DNA from: an uncultured Planctomyces sp.
GTDB lineage: Bacteria; Planctomycetota; Planctomycetia; Planctomycetales; Planctomycetaceae
Direction of reading: 5' to 3'
Assembly: GCA_937904325.1 (NCBI GenBank)
Contig: CALGTK010000034.1
Coordinates: forward strand, 1 to 56,979
Length of the DNA stretch: 56,979 nucleotides
Part shown: piece after piece, positions 49,814 to 56,979 of the stretch
How the letters are laid out: every line of letters begins with the position of its first letter
Position numbering within the stretch: the stretch's first letter is position 1
Made by a program: the position numbers and the translations under genes
The notes under the pieces: generated by a model
What the model was told of the DNA's origin: nothing
The model's database searches: none
Seen by the model: the letters and a program-made list of their open reading frames with translations, nothing else

Positions 49814-52330
49814 ATGGAAGTTACCTGGAAAAACGTCTGGCTGATTCTTCATCGCGAGGTGCGGGATCAATTGCGAGATCGCCGGACGCTGTTCATGGTC
49901 CTCGTACTACCCATCATGCTGTACCCTGGCCTCGGGATTGGCATGCTGCAGATGACGATGTACTTTACAGAGCAGCCTCGACAGGTTGTCATCCTCAACG
50001 CTGGCGAACTGCCCGACCCGCCGCTCGTTAAAGATGGAGTGTTCCCGACTCGCTGGTTCCGGTCCGCAGAAACATCGTCCAAGCTTCGAGTCCTGACTGA
50101 TGCGTCCGACGACGAAGCAAGGCTGCCGAACGTCACCGCCGAAGAGCAAAAACAGTTGCTCGCAGACGCCGCTCGTATTCGAGAACTGATCGAGCAGCGA
50201 AACAAGCTCGTCGCACAGCTTGCTCCCTGGAATTCAGACTTCGCCGACGAACTGTCCGGAGTCCAGTCTGCAAAATTACGAAACGCGATTCAAAGTGGCG
50301 AAACCCCCGAGCAGCCGGATAACTATGAGGCTTTGGTCGACGAATATCTGGAACTAAAAAAAACGATCGGCGAGCAGTTTGCAAACAGCAAGCTGCAAGT
50401 GCTGATGATTGTTCCCGAGGGCTTCGGCAAGAATCTCAAAACGGTCAATGACTTACTCGTCAGCCGCGACAACGACAAGCTGATGACGCTACCGCTGCTA
50501 CGGCCGATCCTCGTCCGCAACCGCGCCGACGAGAAATCAGATGTCGCTTACCGTCGAGTTCGAGAAGCTATCGACAAGTGGGAAAGGCAACTTTTGAAAG
50601 AGCGGCTCGAACTGGCACAGCTTCCCGAAACTGTTCCAGATCCCGTCAGCCTGCTTTCGATTGATGTCGCCAATGAGGACGAAATTGCTGCCAGCATGTG
50701 GGGAAAAATCTTCCCGGCACTGCTGATTATCATGGCTCTGACGGGAGCGTTCTATCCGGCGATCGATGTCGCGGCTGGCGAGAAAGAACGCGGCACGATG
50801 GAAACCCTGCTGATCTGCCCGGCAACACGCTCTGAAATTGTGGTCGGAAAATTTCTGACTGTCCTGCTGTTCAGCATGGCGACGACAATGCTCAACCTGA
50901 TCAGTATGGGCTTTACCGGTAAGTACATCGTTTCCATGACCGCCGGTGTCTCCGGATCCGGAATGGGAGCCGTTCCGCTGCCGACGCCACTGGCTCTGTT
51001 CTGGCTGGTGATCCTGCTAATTCCGTTGGCCGCATTCTTCAGCGCATTATGCCTGTCACTGGCTACGTTTGCTCGTAGCAACAAAGAAGGGCAGTACTAC
51101 CTGACGCCGCTCTTCATGATCACGATGGGCATGACGATGTTCTCGATGTCGCCATCGATCGAGCTGACAGCCACCGGCGGTGCATCGTTGTTCTATTGTG
51201 CGATGCCGATCGTTGGCCCGGCGTTGTTGCTTAAAGCGTTGCTCATGAATCCGGGTAATACCGAAGTACTTGTATTCGCGCTGCCGGTTCTGATGTCGAG
51301 CATTGGATACAGCGCGATCGCATTGTGGTGGGCCGTTGAACAATTCAAGAGCGAAGACGTTCTGTTCCGCGAAGCCGAGCAGTTCGATCTGAAGCTCTGG
51401 TTGCGACAACTACTTCGTGACAAAGCTCCACTGCCTACATTCGCTCAGGCTGCTATCTGCTTCATGCTGATGATGTTTCTGCAGTTCCTGACGATCAAGC
51501 TCTTAACCGGATCAATGGTCGGAGTCGCAGCGGAAGACATCGGCCGAAAAATGATGGAACTGGCAGTCGTTCAACAAATGGCTCTGATCGCTGCACCCGC
51601 GATCTTAATGGCAATTCTACTGACATCGAGCGTTCGCAAGACCCTACGACTGAAAATGCCGAGTGGCCGGATGCTGGCCGTAGCGATAGCGCTGCCTTTC
51701 GTGCTTCACCCATTAGCAATCGAGCTGCTGGCCAGCCTGCAGAGTTTCTTCCCGCAACTACCAGACAGTGCAAAGGCGGCGTTCGCAGCAATGTCAGATG
51801 AAACGCTGCCGCTTTATGTGGTCATCGGAGTTTTCGCATTAACGCCCGCCTTGTGCGAGGAAGTCGCCTTCCGAGGATTCATTCTGTCCGGCTTCGGAAG
51901 CGGTGGCCGCACGGGCATCGCGATCATTCTATCGAGTATCACGTTCGGCTTGATCCACATGGTCCCTCAGCAGGTCTTCAATGCATCGCTGCTGGGCATG
52001 GTCCTGGGACTGATAGCCGTTCGAAGCAACAGCCTGCTACCAGGCGTCGCCTTCCACTTGTGCTTCAACAGCCTCGCCGTCTTTCACGGTCAGGTAAGCG
52101 CCAGCTTCTCTGAATCAAAGCCCGATTGGCTCGATAAAGACCTTATCTCATGGTTCGTGTCCTGCCCGAACGACACACTGCGGTACAACTTCCTGACGTT
52201 GATGACCTGCGCCGGAGCCACGTTCCTGATGATCCGTTGGTTGATCAATGAGGGAGAATCCCGCGAGGATCCAAACGCCATCCCACGAATTCAGCCCGAA
52301 GCCGTCACTCTGACCGGCTCCGCGACGTAA
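49814..52330 (+). CDS. ABC-2 permease fused to CPBP (CAAX-like) intramembrane protease
   Basis: 838-residue inner-membrane protein. The N-terminal half is an ABC-2/NatB-type permease: a first helix at about 29-50, a large extracytoplasmic segment at about 60-290, then a cluster of helices (PALLIIMALTGAFYPAIDVA and an EKERGTMETLLICP block). The C-terminal part (about 620-800) is a CPBP family intramembrane protease with EEVAFRG (E682, E683, R687), H715 in FGLIHMV and a later FHLCFN His, so catalytic residues are present. GGAG lies 10-13 bases before the ATG. The preceding gene encodes its ATPase. Such fusions are known in Planctomycetes; whether the protease acts on the transported substrate is not known. 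Confidence 0.92.
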   Translation: MEVTWKNVWLILHREVRDQLRDRRTLFMVLVLPIMLYPGLGIGMLQMTMYFTEQPRQVVILNAGELPDPPLVKDGVFPTRWFRSAETSSKLRVLTDASDDEARLPNVTAEEQKQLLADAARIRELIEQRNKLVAQLAPWNSDFADELSGVQSAKLRNAIQSGETPEQPDNYEALVDEYLELKKTIGEQFANSKLQVLMIVPEGFGKNLKTVNDLLVSRDNDKLMTLPLLRPILVRNRADEKSDVAYRRVREAIDKWERQLLKERLELAQLPETVPDPVSLLSIDVANEDEIAASMWGKIFPALLIIMALTGAFYPAIDVAAGEKERGTMETLLICPATRSEIVVGKFLTVLLFSMATTMLNLISMGFTGKYIVSMTAGVSGSGMGAVPLPTPLALFWLVILLIPLAAFFSALCLSLATFARSNKEGQYYLTPLFMITMGMTMFSMSPSIELTATGGASLFYCAMPIVGPALLLKALLMNPGNTEVLVFALPVLMSSIGYSAIALWWAVEQFKSEDVLFREAEQFDLKLWLRQLLRDKAPLPTFAQAAICFMLMMFLQFLTIKLLTGSMVGVAAEDIGRKMMELAVVQQMALIAAPAILMAILLTSSVRKTLRLKMPSGRMLAVAIALPFVLHPLAIELLASLQSFFPQLPDSAKAAFAAMSDETLPLYVVIGVFALTPALCEEVAFRGFILSGFGSGGRTGIAIILSSITFGLIHMVPQQVFNASLLGMVLGLIAVRSNSLLPGVAFHLCFNSLAVFHGQVSASFSESKPDWLDKDLISWFVSCPNDTLRYNFLTLMTCAGATFLMIRWLINEGESREDPNAIPRIQPEAVTLTGSAT

Positions 52331-52465
52331 TCGTCCAGACGTACAGCCAGCCAGTCAAAATCAATGGCGCGCCTGTCGCACTTCGACCATTGAGTAATCT
52401 CGCCGCCTTGTTCCGCTGGGACAGATTGCTAGCATCCTCGCAACCTACCCAAAGTGGAGATGCAC

Positions 52466-53656
52466 ATGGCCGACGATCGAGCTCAGTTGAATATCCGCGT
52501 GCCACAGTCGATCCACAGTTGGGTCCAGCGAGCGTCGAAACGTAAGGGGTTGTCACAGAAAGCATTCATCGTCTCTCTGATTGAAGAGGCGATGGATCGA
52601 TCGAAAGGCCCTTCACTGTTCGACAAGCCGGAAGAGCCTCCGGCCGCCTCACAGTTCAATGGCACAATGCCGTTTCGATTTATCGATCTGTTTGCCGGAA
52701 TCGGCGGTCTGCGAATCGGTCTGCAAAGAGCAGGAGGGCATTGCGTATTCTCGAGCGAGATCGATCCGTACGCTCAAAAGACCTACCGGGCATGGTTTGG
52801 CGAAGAACCTGCCGGTGACATTCAGGATTTTGTTTCCGGTGAAGGCATTCCTGAACATCATCTGTTGTCTGCAGGTTTTCCATGTCAGCCGTTTTCGATT
52901 GCCGGAGTCTCCAAGAAGAAAAGCCTGGGGCGGGACCACGGATTCAAAGACAAAGCTCAAGGGACGTTGTTCTTCCAATTGGCTGAAATCATCGACAGCA
53001 AACAGCCGGAAGTCCTGCTTCTGGAAAACGTCAAGAATTTGCGATCACATAACAAAGGCGACACCTGGCGAACAATTCGTGGGCGTCTGACTGATCTCGG
53101 CTACGCGATCTTCGATCAAACAATCGACGCCGCCAACTACGTCCCTCAGCATCGCGAACGCATCTTTATTGTTGGATTCCGCCGCGACGTCTACGGCGAC
53201 AATCCGCCGTTCGAGTTTCCAGATGTCCCGGAGGGGCCGCGGCCAAAATTTCGAGACATTCTTGAACCGACGAAGAACGTTCCGGCAAAGTACACGCTCA
53301 GCGACAAGCTGTGGAACTACCTGCAGGAATACAAGAAGAAGCACGCCGCCAAAGGAAATGGATTCGGGTTCGGCATGACCGACCTCGACGGAATCAGCCG
53401 AACACTCAGCGCTCGCTACTACAAAGACGGAGCTGAAATTCTGATTCCGCAAAGAAGACGAGGCCCACGACGCCTGATGCCCTTAGAAGCCGCACGGCTG
53501 ATGGGCTTCCCGCCGGAGTACGTTGACAACCAGGTCGTCTCAGACACACGTGCCTACAAGCAGTATGGCAATGCAGTAGTCCCGCTAGTCGCTGAGGCGG
53601 TTGCAAAGCAAATCGTCAAAGTCATGAAATGGCAGCGGGTAAACTCACCAGACTGA
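52466..53656 (+). CDS. DNA (cytosine-5) methyltransferase, Dcm-like, with N-terminal RHH segment
   Basis: 396-residue C5-methyltransferase with the family motifs in order: motif I FIDLFAGIGG (72-81), the catalytic PCQ (C140 in AGFPCQPFSIAG), the ENV motif LLLENVKNL, and a late GNAVVP motif. The target-recognition part (GNGFGFGM and TLSARYYKDGAEIL segments) resembles E. coli Dcm, so CCWGG is the predicted site (inference). The first 45 residues (LNIRVPQSIHSWVQRASKRK, then a SQKAFIVSLIEEAMDR helix) look like a ribbon-helix-helix DNA-binding segment, absent from ordinary Dcm. The frame opens at GTG 52454; ATG 52466 has GGAG at the right distance. No restriction endonuclease gene is adjacent. Confidence 0.93.
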   Translation: MADDRAQLNIRVPQSIHSWVQRASKRKGLSQKAFIVSLIEEAMDRSKGPSLFDKPEEPPAASQFNGTMPFRFIDLFAGIGGLRIGLQRAGGHCVFSSEIDPYAQKTYRAWFGEEPAGDIQDFVSGEGIPEHHLLSAGFPCQPFSIAGVSKKKSLGRDHGFKDKAQGTLFFQLAEIIDSKQPEVLLLENVKNLRSHNKGDTWRTIRGRLTDLGYAIFDQTIDAANYVPQHRERIFIVGFRRDVYGDNPPFEFPDVPEGPRPKFRDILEPTKNVPAKYTLSDKLWNYLQEYKKKHAAKGNGFGFGMTDLDGISRTLSARYYKDGAEILIPQRRRGPRRLMPLEAARLMGFPPEYVDNQVVSDTRAYKQYGNAVVPLVAEAVAKQIVKVMKWQRVNSPD

Positions 53657-53672
53657 TTCGCCACGGCGCGGC

Positions 53673-54488
53673 TTATTCTTCAATTTCTGGTCGACGCGAG
53701 CGACCGCTGTCTAATTCGTTTCCGTCTGCTCCGCCGGAACCAAAGCCGCCGGAACCAAAGCCGCCGGAACCAAAGCCGCCTGATTCGAAACCGCCGCCTC
53801 GTCGGCCCAAACCGTCGGGATCGAATTCTTCAGGCGTAAGTTCTCCGTCACCGTTGCTGTCGAGAGATTCCAGTACGGCGACCGCACCTTCGATTTCTTC
53901 CGCTGAAATTTCTCCATCGCTGTCAGCGTCGAGACTTGAAAACAACAGATCCGGTGGTGGTTGAAATTCTCCGCCGCTGGACCAATTCCCGTCTTCACCC
54001 GAAAGTCCGCCTCCGGAATAGCCTCCATCTGAGTAGTCTTCCAATTCAGGCATCTCATCCTCGGATGGGACATACCTGGTCAGAGCCAAACCAGACTCTG
54101 GAGCCGCTGACGTCGCGAAGCTGATCACCTCGGAACTGTCTTTCGACACCCTCAATGTGATCTCGTACTCGCCCGACTTAAACAGGCTGAACCATGAAAA
54201 CTGGTAGTAGTCCATGAGCCCACTGGCATCTGCATCTTTAACTTCCACTGGTGAGAGCGTCATCAACTTTCGAGCATCGGCGAGATCAATCTGCACTTCC
54301 TCAGTATCAGCAAACGCCGCTTGCACCGCGTCCAGCGAATTTGCATAGCCTTGCTGCGCCCGAGCTTCGATCCCCACGGTAACAAGCAACGCGCCAATCA
54401 AGCCCCAGACGATTACCCGTTCCACAGGATTCCTCGACGGCTTGTCCGCTGGTTCGATAGCCTTTGATTCTGTTGAATCTGCCGGCAT
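53673..54488 (-). CDS. EF-hand membrane-anchored protein with Gly-Ser tail
   Basis: 271 residues with one membrane helix (about 24-42, VIVWGLIGALLVTVGIE), an extracytoplasmic domain of unknown fold at about 45-140, and an acidic Gly-rich linker. Two EF-hand loops follow at about 185-196 (DADSDGEISAEE) and 207-218 (DSNGDGELTPEE), both with good calcium ligands. The tail is three perfect and one degenerate GFGSGG-type units coded by a 15-bp tandem repeat. The frame starts at 54512, but the ATG at 54488 (MPADSTESK) has a GGAAAGG ribosome-binding site. It converges with the methyltransferase gene, 16 bp apart. Calcium binding is well supported; the role is unknown. Confidence 0.8.
   Translation of the reverse strand: MPADSTESKAIEPADKPSRNPVERVIVWGLIGALLVTVGIEARAQQGYANSLDAVQAAFADTEEVQIDLADARKLMTLSPVEVKDADASGLMDYYQFSWFSLFKSGEYEITLRVSKDSSEVISFATSAAPESGLALTRYVPSEDEMPELEDYSDGGYSGGGLSGEDGNWSSGGEFQPPPDLLFSSLDADSDGEISAEEIEGAVAVLESLDSNGDGELTPEEFDPDGLGRRGGGFESGGFGSGGFGSGGFGSGGADGNELDSGRSRRPEIEE
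53731..53775. repeat. 15-bp tandem repeat inside EF-hand gene
   Basis: Three perfect units of CCGCCGGAACCAAAG followed by a degenerate fourth at 53776-53790. In frame, so copy-number changes would only lengthen or shorten the Gly-Ser tail. Confidence 0.9.
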
Positions 54489-54697
54489 AACATCTGCCTT
54501 TCCGAAATTCACGATGCAACTTCACAAACGCAGCAGTGATACTGCTGCTACTGGACAGCAGTTTTATCCGGAATAACTGAGACAAGCCAGAAGCTGGCCG
54601 ATTCTGTGGATCGGAGGCCGTTTCGTCACAGCAGGATTCAATCAATCCTGAGACTTTGCTCATTGCCAGGAAGTGCTGCTGCATCGAGTGACACAAC

Positions 54698-55450
54698 CTA
54701 GCGGGTCACCATGATGAACGAACAACTGTCCGCGGATGCGGTTTTTGCTGGTGAATCTTTCATGACTTCGAGCAGGACCGATGTCCTATTCAGAAACTGA
54801 AGAAGGAGAGTGAGGACAGGTTCGGCATTCGCTCCGGCAAGCTCTCGACAATCAGTGCACCACCGAACAGCCTTGCCGTCTCCTGACACGACAGGCTGAA
54901 GGTTCAACATCCCACACCCACTTGCTTCATCGTCAAAACGAAGCTGTGATTTTGGATCGTTAAAAAGAGTCACCCGTGGCAGGCTTTGTCGCCCGCACCG
55001 CGTAGCTCCGTTGCCTGTTCTCTTGTGAGAATGGTAAACCGCTGCTCATTGGGCTTGCTCAACGTTTTGAACTTCAGATCTTCCAGGAAGCCTGAAGACA
55101 AATTCATCGATGCCATCGCCACGACGACCTGAAGATCCTGAAGCCGCAGCATTTGGCCGAGCAGGTCACTGATTTTTTTCGATGCACTTCCTCAGTCTGA
55201 CGAACCACCAGACGCAGCGTCGTTTCGTTCGTACGAATCGTCCCTCACGCACCGAATTCCTGCCACGAGTCTGGCTCGACGGCCTGGTGAATAATATCGA
55301 CCAATTGATCGAATTCGAGTGCACCGTCTGACGGTATTTTCAACAACTCGGCTGTGGGCTACTCACTTGAGCTACGCCGAATCGTCATCATGCCAGGCCG
55401 AAGAACGACCAGATCGACAACGGGGCAGGCTGCGGTAATCATTTTTTCAT
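54698..55450 (-). pseudogene. Decayed secretin-like (type II/III secretion GspD-family) gene
   Basis: Pieces of one protein can be read in order on the minus strand in several frames. Near 55400 is PVVDLVVLRPG. At about 55245-55330 is EFDQLVDIIHQAVEPDSWQE followed by a stop, then GTIRTNETTLRLVVRQTEEV. At about 55120-55190 is KKISDLLGQMLRLQDLQVVV. From 55060 to 54970 is FTILTREQATEL, and from 54973 VTLFNDPKSQLRF and MLNLQPVVSGDG. This order and these motifs match planctomycete secretin-like proteins as I remember them (D.L...I....P.SW, L.V.QT..VH, LR.LQDLQV, TLFN). At least two stops and three frame changes interrupt it. It is almost certainly not functional. Confidence 0.75.
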
Positions 55451-55602
55451 TTCCCCCCTTTGAAACGGCTGGCCGCTCCGGCATCGTGTCGACTCCTTTG
55501 CTTCGCGTACATCCGTAATTGTACGAGGCAATGACGTACGTGTAACTAAGTCAACAGCGACTGTAAGCCGACAGTGCTAGCCGCGGGCCTTGCACCTGTT
55601 CC

Positions 55603-56499
55603 TCAGTCAGCAACCGTGGTTGCGACTCGGGAAGAAACTTCAAGGTACAGCTCGGCGGGCAGCGCTCCGGACTCCGCAGAGGCAAGGTTCTCGACAAGAT
55701 GCTCCGTATTGCATGTTCCCACAATCGTCGTATGGCAATGAGGATGCGACAGCGTGTAACGCAGAATCAGTTCGGCTCGCGACATCCCTGCGGGCAGGAC
55801 TTCGTCAAGGCCGGCCCGCGTCCAAATCTCATTAAGAGACTCCCGTTGAATCTCCGCGTCCGGACCGCCCTGCGCGACACCTCCACGGATGATGATTCCC
55901 GCTCCGGTTTCTGCAGCTTTCGTAATGAGATCGTGATGCTTCGGTGCGAGACATGAATACGGAATCTGAAATGCGTCAAACACTCCCAGATCGATCATGC
56001 CGGGCAGGTTTGGCAACGAGCTGGACGATCCGATAAAGCGGATCATACTTTGGTCACGAAACTCCATCAGTGTTTCAATCAAACCGGCACATTGCAGAGA
56101 CTCAGCATCGCCTCCATGAAACTGGAGGATGTCAATGCAGTCTGTCTGAAGCCGCTGAAGGCTCGTCTCAAGGTTTCTCGCAACGATATCACGATCCCAG
56201 ACGTGATCAATCTCAAGGTGATCCTCGTGCTGCGTGTAAACACATCCGCACTTTGTCGCGAGGTAGAATTCGCTTCTTCGACCGCTGATGTACCGGCCGA
56301 TCCGCTCCTCGCTGATGCCGTAATCTGGTGACGTATCGATAAAGTTAATTCCGGCGTCGAGCACGGAATTCAGAAACATGTCGGCAGCATCTTCGCTGAC
56401 AACACGCACACCCCAGGTCTTCGGGCCGCGCAACCCCATACTTCCGTAACCAAGCTGAGTGACTTCAAGTCCGGTGCGTCCCAGAGTTCTCTTAAGCAT
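55603..56499 (-). CDS. Aldo/keto reductase
   Basis: 298-residue aldo/keto reductase, a TIM-barrel NAD(P)H oxidoreductase acting on aldehydes and sugars. The catalytic tetrad is visible: D55 and Y60 (NFIDTSPDYG), K83 (LATKCG) and H128 (ILQFHGGD). C-terminal blocks are GAGIIIRGGVAQGG and HTTIVGTCNTEHL. The frame opens at 56541, but family members start at the LKRTLGRTGLEVT stretch, so I use the ATG at 56499. Soluble, no signal peptide. Substrate unknown. It stands alone between a decayed gene and a small helical protein gene on the same strand. Confidence 0.93.
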   Translation of the reverse strand: MLKRTLGRTGLEVTQLGYGSMGLRGPKTWGVRVVSEDAADMFLNSVLDAGINFIDTSPDYGISEERIGRYISGRRSEFYLATKCGCVYTQHEDHLEIDHVWDRDIVARNLETSLQRLQTDCIDILQFHGGDAESLQCAGLIETLMEFRDQSMIRFIGSSSSLPNLPGMIDLGVFDAFQIPYSCLAPKHHDLITKAAETGAGIIIRGGVAQGGPDAEIQRESLNEIWTRAGLDEVLPAGMSRAELILRYTLSHPHCHTTIVGTCNTEHLVENLASAESGALPAELYLEVSSRVATTVAD

Positions 56500-56632
56500 G
56501 TGAGCCGATTTTCCGTTAAGCAGGTAACCGCATGTCGTCACCGGCCCGTCAGTCGAGCGAGCGACGCATAACGTACCGTCTGCGACTCGGAAATTCAGTC
56601 TCTCAGGGCGTGTAGAAATGCCATCGACTCAC

Positions 56633-56962
56633 TCACAGACGCTTACCGCGACGGGGTGGTTCATCGGAATCTTTGTCGATGCGGCCGATCAGCCGTTCGT
56701 AAGCCTTCAGAGAATCTTCGAGCCGCTTCTGCAGTTTTCGCATGTCAAGACTCTGAGCACTCGTTGCCCGGTGAATCGGTTCCAGCCATGCCCGCATCAA
56801 GTCAAACTGCTCACGCAAGACATTTGTAAATGCCTTGGGCAGCCTGTTAACAACGGTAATCCGGTTATCAGCTGGTTCGTTTACTTCCGGACTGGCGGGT
56901 GCATCTGCGGGCGACGCTGGCTTTGTCGGTATGGCTGCTGCTGGTGGCGCAGTTGCGGACAT
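56633..56962 (-). CDS. Small helical protein, function unknown
   Basis: 109-residue protein. The N-terminal 30 residues are Ala/Pro-rich and disordered; residues about 38-100 form a long amphipathic, likely coiled-coil helix (FTNVLREQFDLMRAWLEPIH, then DMRKLQKRLEDSLKAYERLI). The C-terminus is basic (PPRRGKRL). No family recognised. The ATG at 56962 is preceded by an in-frame TTG at 56965. Only 17 bases lie between it and the window edge, so any upstream operon partner is not visible. Coding character is reasonable but unproven. Confidence 0.6.
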   Translation of the reverse strand: MSATAPPAAAIPTKPASPADAPASPEVNEPADNRITVVNRLPKAFTNVLREQFDLMRAWLEPIHRATSAQSLDMRKLQKRLEDSLKAYERLIGRIDKDSDEPPRRGKRL

Positions 56963-56979
56963 CAATAACTGTGTCAGGT

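Noticed and set aside
52380-52465. Sigma-70 promoter before the methyltransferase (TTGTTC and TAGCAT, 16-base spacing)
   Set aside because: Both boxes match the consensus poorly (about 3/6 and 4/6); not enough to report as a feature.
53731-53775. Short tandem repeat as a CRISPR-like array
   Set aside because: 15-bp units directly adjacent with no spacers, in frame inside a coding gene.

Overview
The window looks like chromosomal DNA of a member of the Planctomycetota (class Planctomycetia); I cannot name the genus. The evidence is the gene content. There are five DUF1501 proteins with twin-arginine-like leaders and two DUF1549/DUF1553 proteins with haem-like CxxCH motifs. There are also a cytochrome/WD40/PPC protein, a zinc-finger Ser/Thr kinase of planctomycete layout, a DUF1559 prepilin-type remnant and a futalosine-pathway menaquinone pair. 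I see no rRNA, tRNA, CRISPR array, insertion sequence or prophage.

Layout. 0-11 kb: a partial sugar aminotransferase (cut by the left edge), a DUF1501 protein, a TPR/HExxH peptidase-like protein, a cytochrome/WD40 protein, an HD phosphohydrolase and a kinase with a DJ-1/PfpI-like C-terminus. 11-17.5 kb: a decayed DUF1559 gene, a long RNase HII-like protein, then a minus-strand run of an NfeD-type protein, a four-helix membrane protein and msrA. A gene-poor stretch follows, with a 12-bp inverted repeat and a frameshifted ribbon-helix-helix remnant. 17.5-20 kb: ilvN-ilvC with a clear terminator, and a small acidic protein. 20-26.6 kb: a DUF1549/DUF1553 gene translationally coupled to a PPC-domain gene, divergent from a DUF1501 gene. 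26.6-30 kb: xerC, a small conserved protein and a CsgG-like lipoprotein.

30-38.4 kb: a Rieske-PSP1 fusion, an aquaporin with a cysteine-rich tail, a DUF1501 gene paired with a cytochrome/DUF1549/LamG/DUF1553 gene, and a short TPR protein that overlaps a convergent small gene. 38.9-45 kb: an Ldh_2-family dehydrogenase, two tandem DUF1501 genes and an FHA-pseudokinase-zinc ribbon protein. 45-49 kb: hom, divergent from mqnA-mqnC. 49-57 kb: an ABC ATPase with an ABC-2 permease/CPBP protease fusion, a Dcm-like cytosine methyltransferase with an N-terminal ribbon-helix-helix segment, an EF-hand protein, a heavily decayed secretin-like gene, an aldo/keto reductase and a small helical protein.

How the genes work together. 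Clear metabolic links are ilvN/ilvC (branched-chain amino acids), hom (threonine/methionine) and mqnA/mqnC (menaquinone by futalosine). The DUF1501, DUF1549/DUF1553 and PPC genes form the exported-protein modules typical of the phylum, whose biochemical role is largely unknown. The best candidates for something undescribed are four multidomain proteins: Rieske-PSP1, RHH-Dcm, kinase-DJ-1-like, and FHA-pseudokinase-zinc ribbon. At least three genes are visibly decayed, so part of this window is eroding accessory sequence. All family assignments are by eye from translated sequence; no database search was run.
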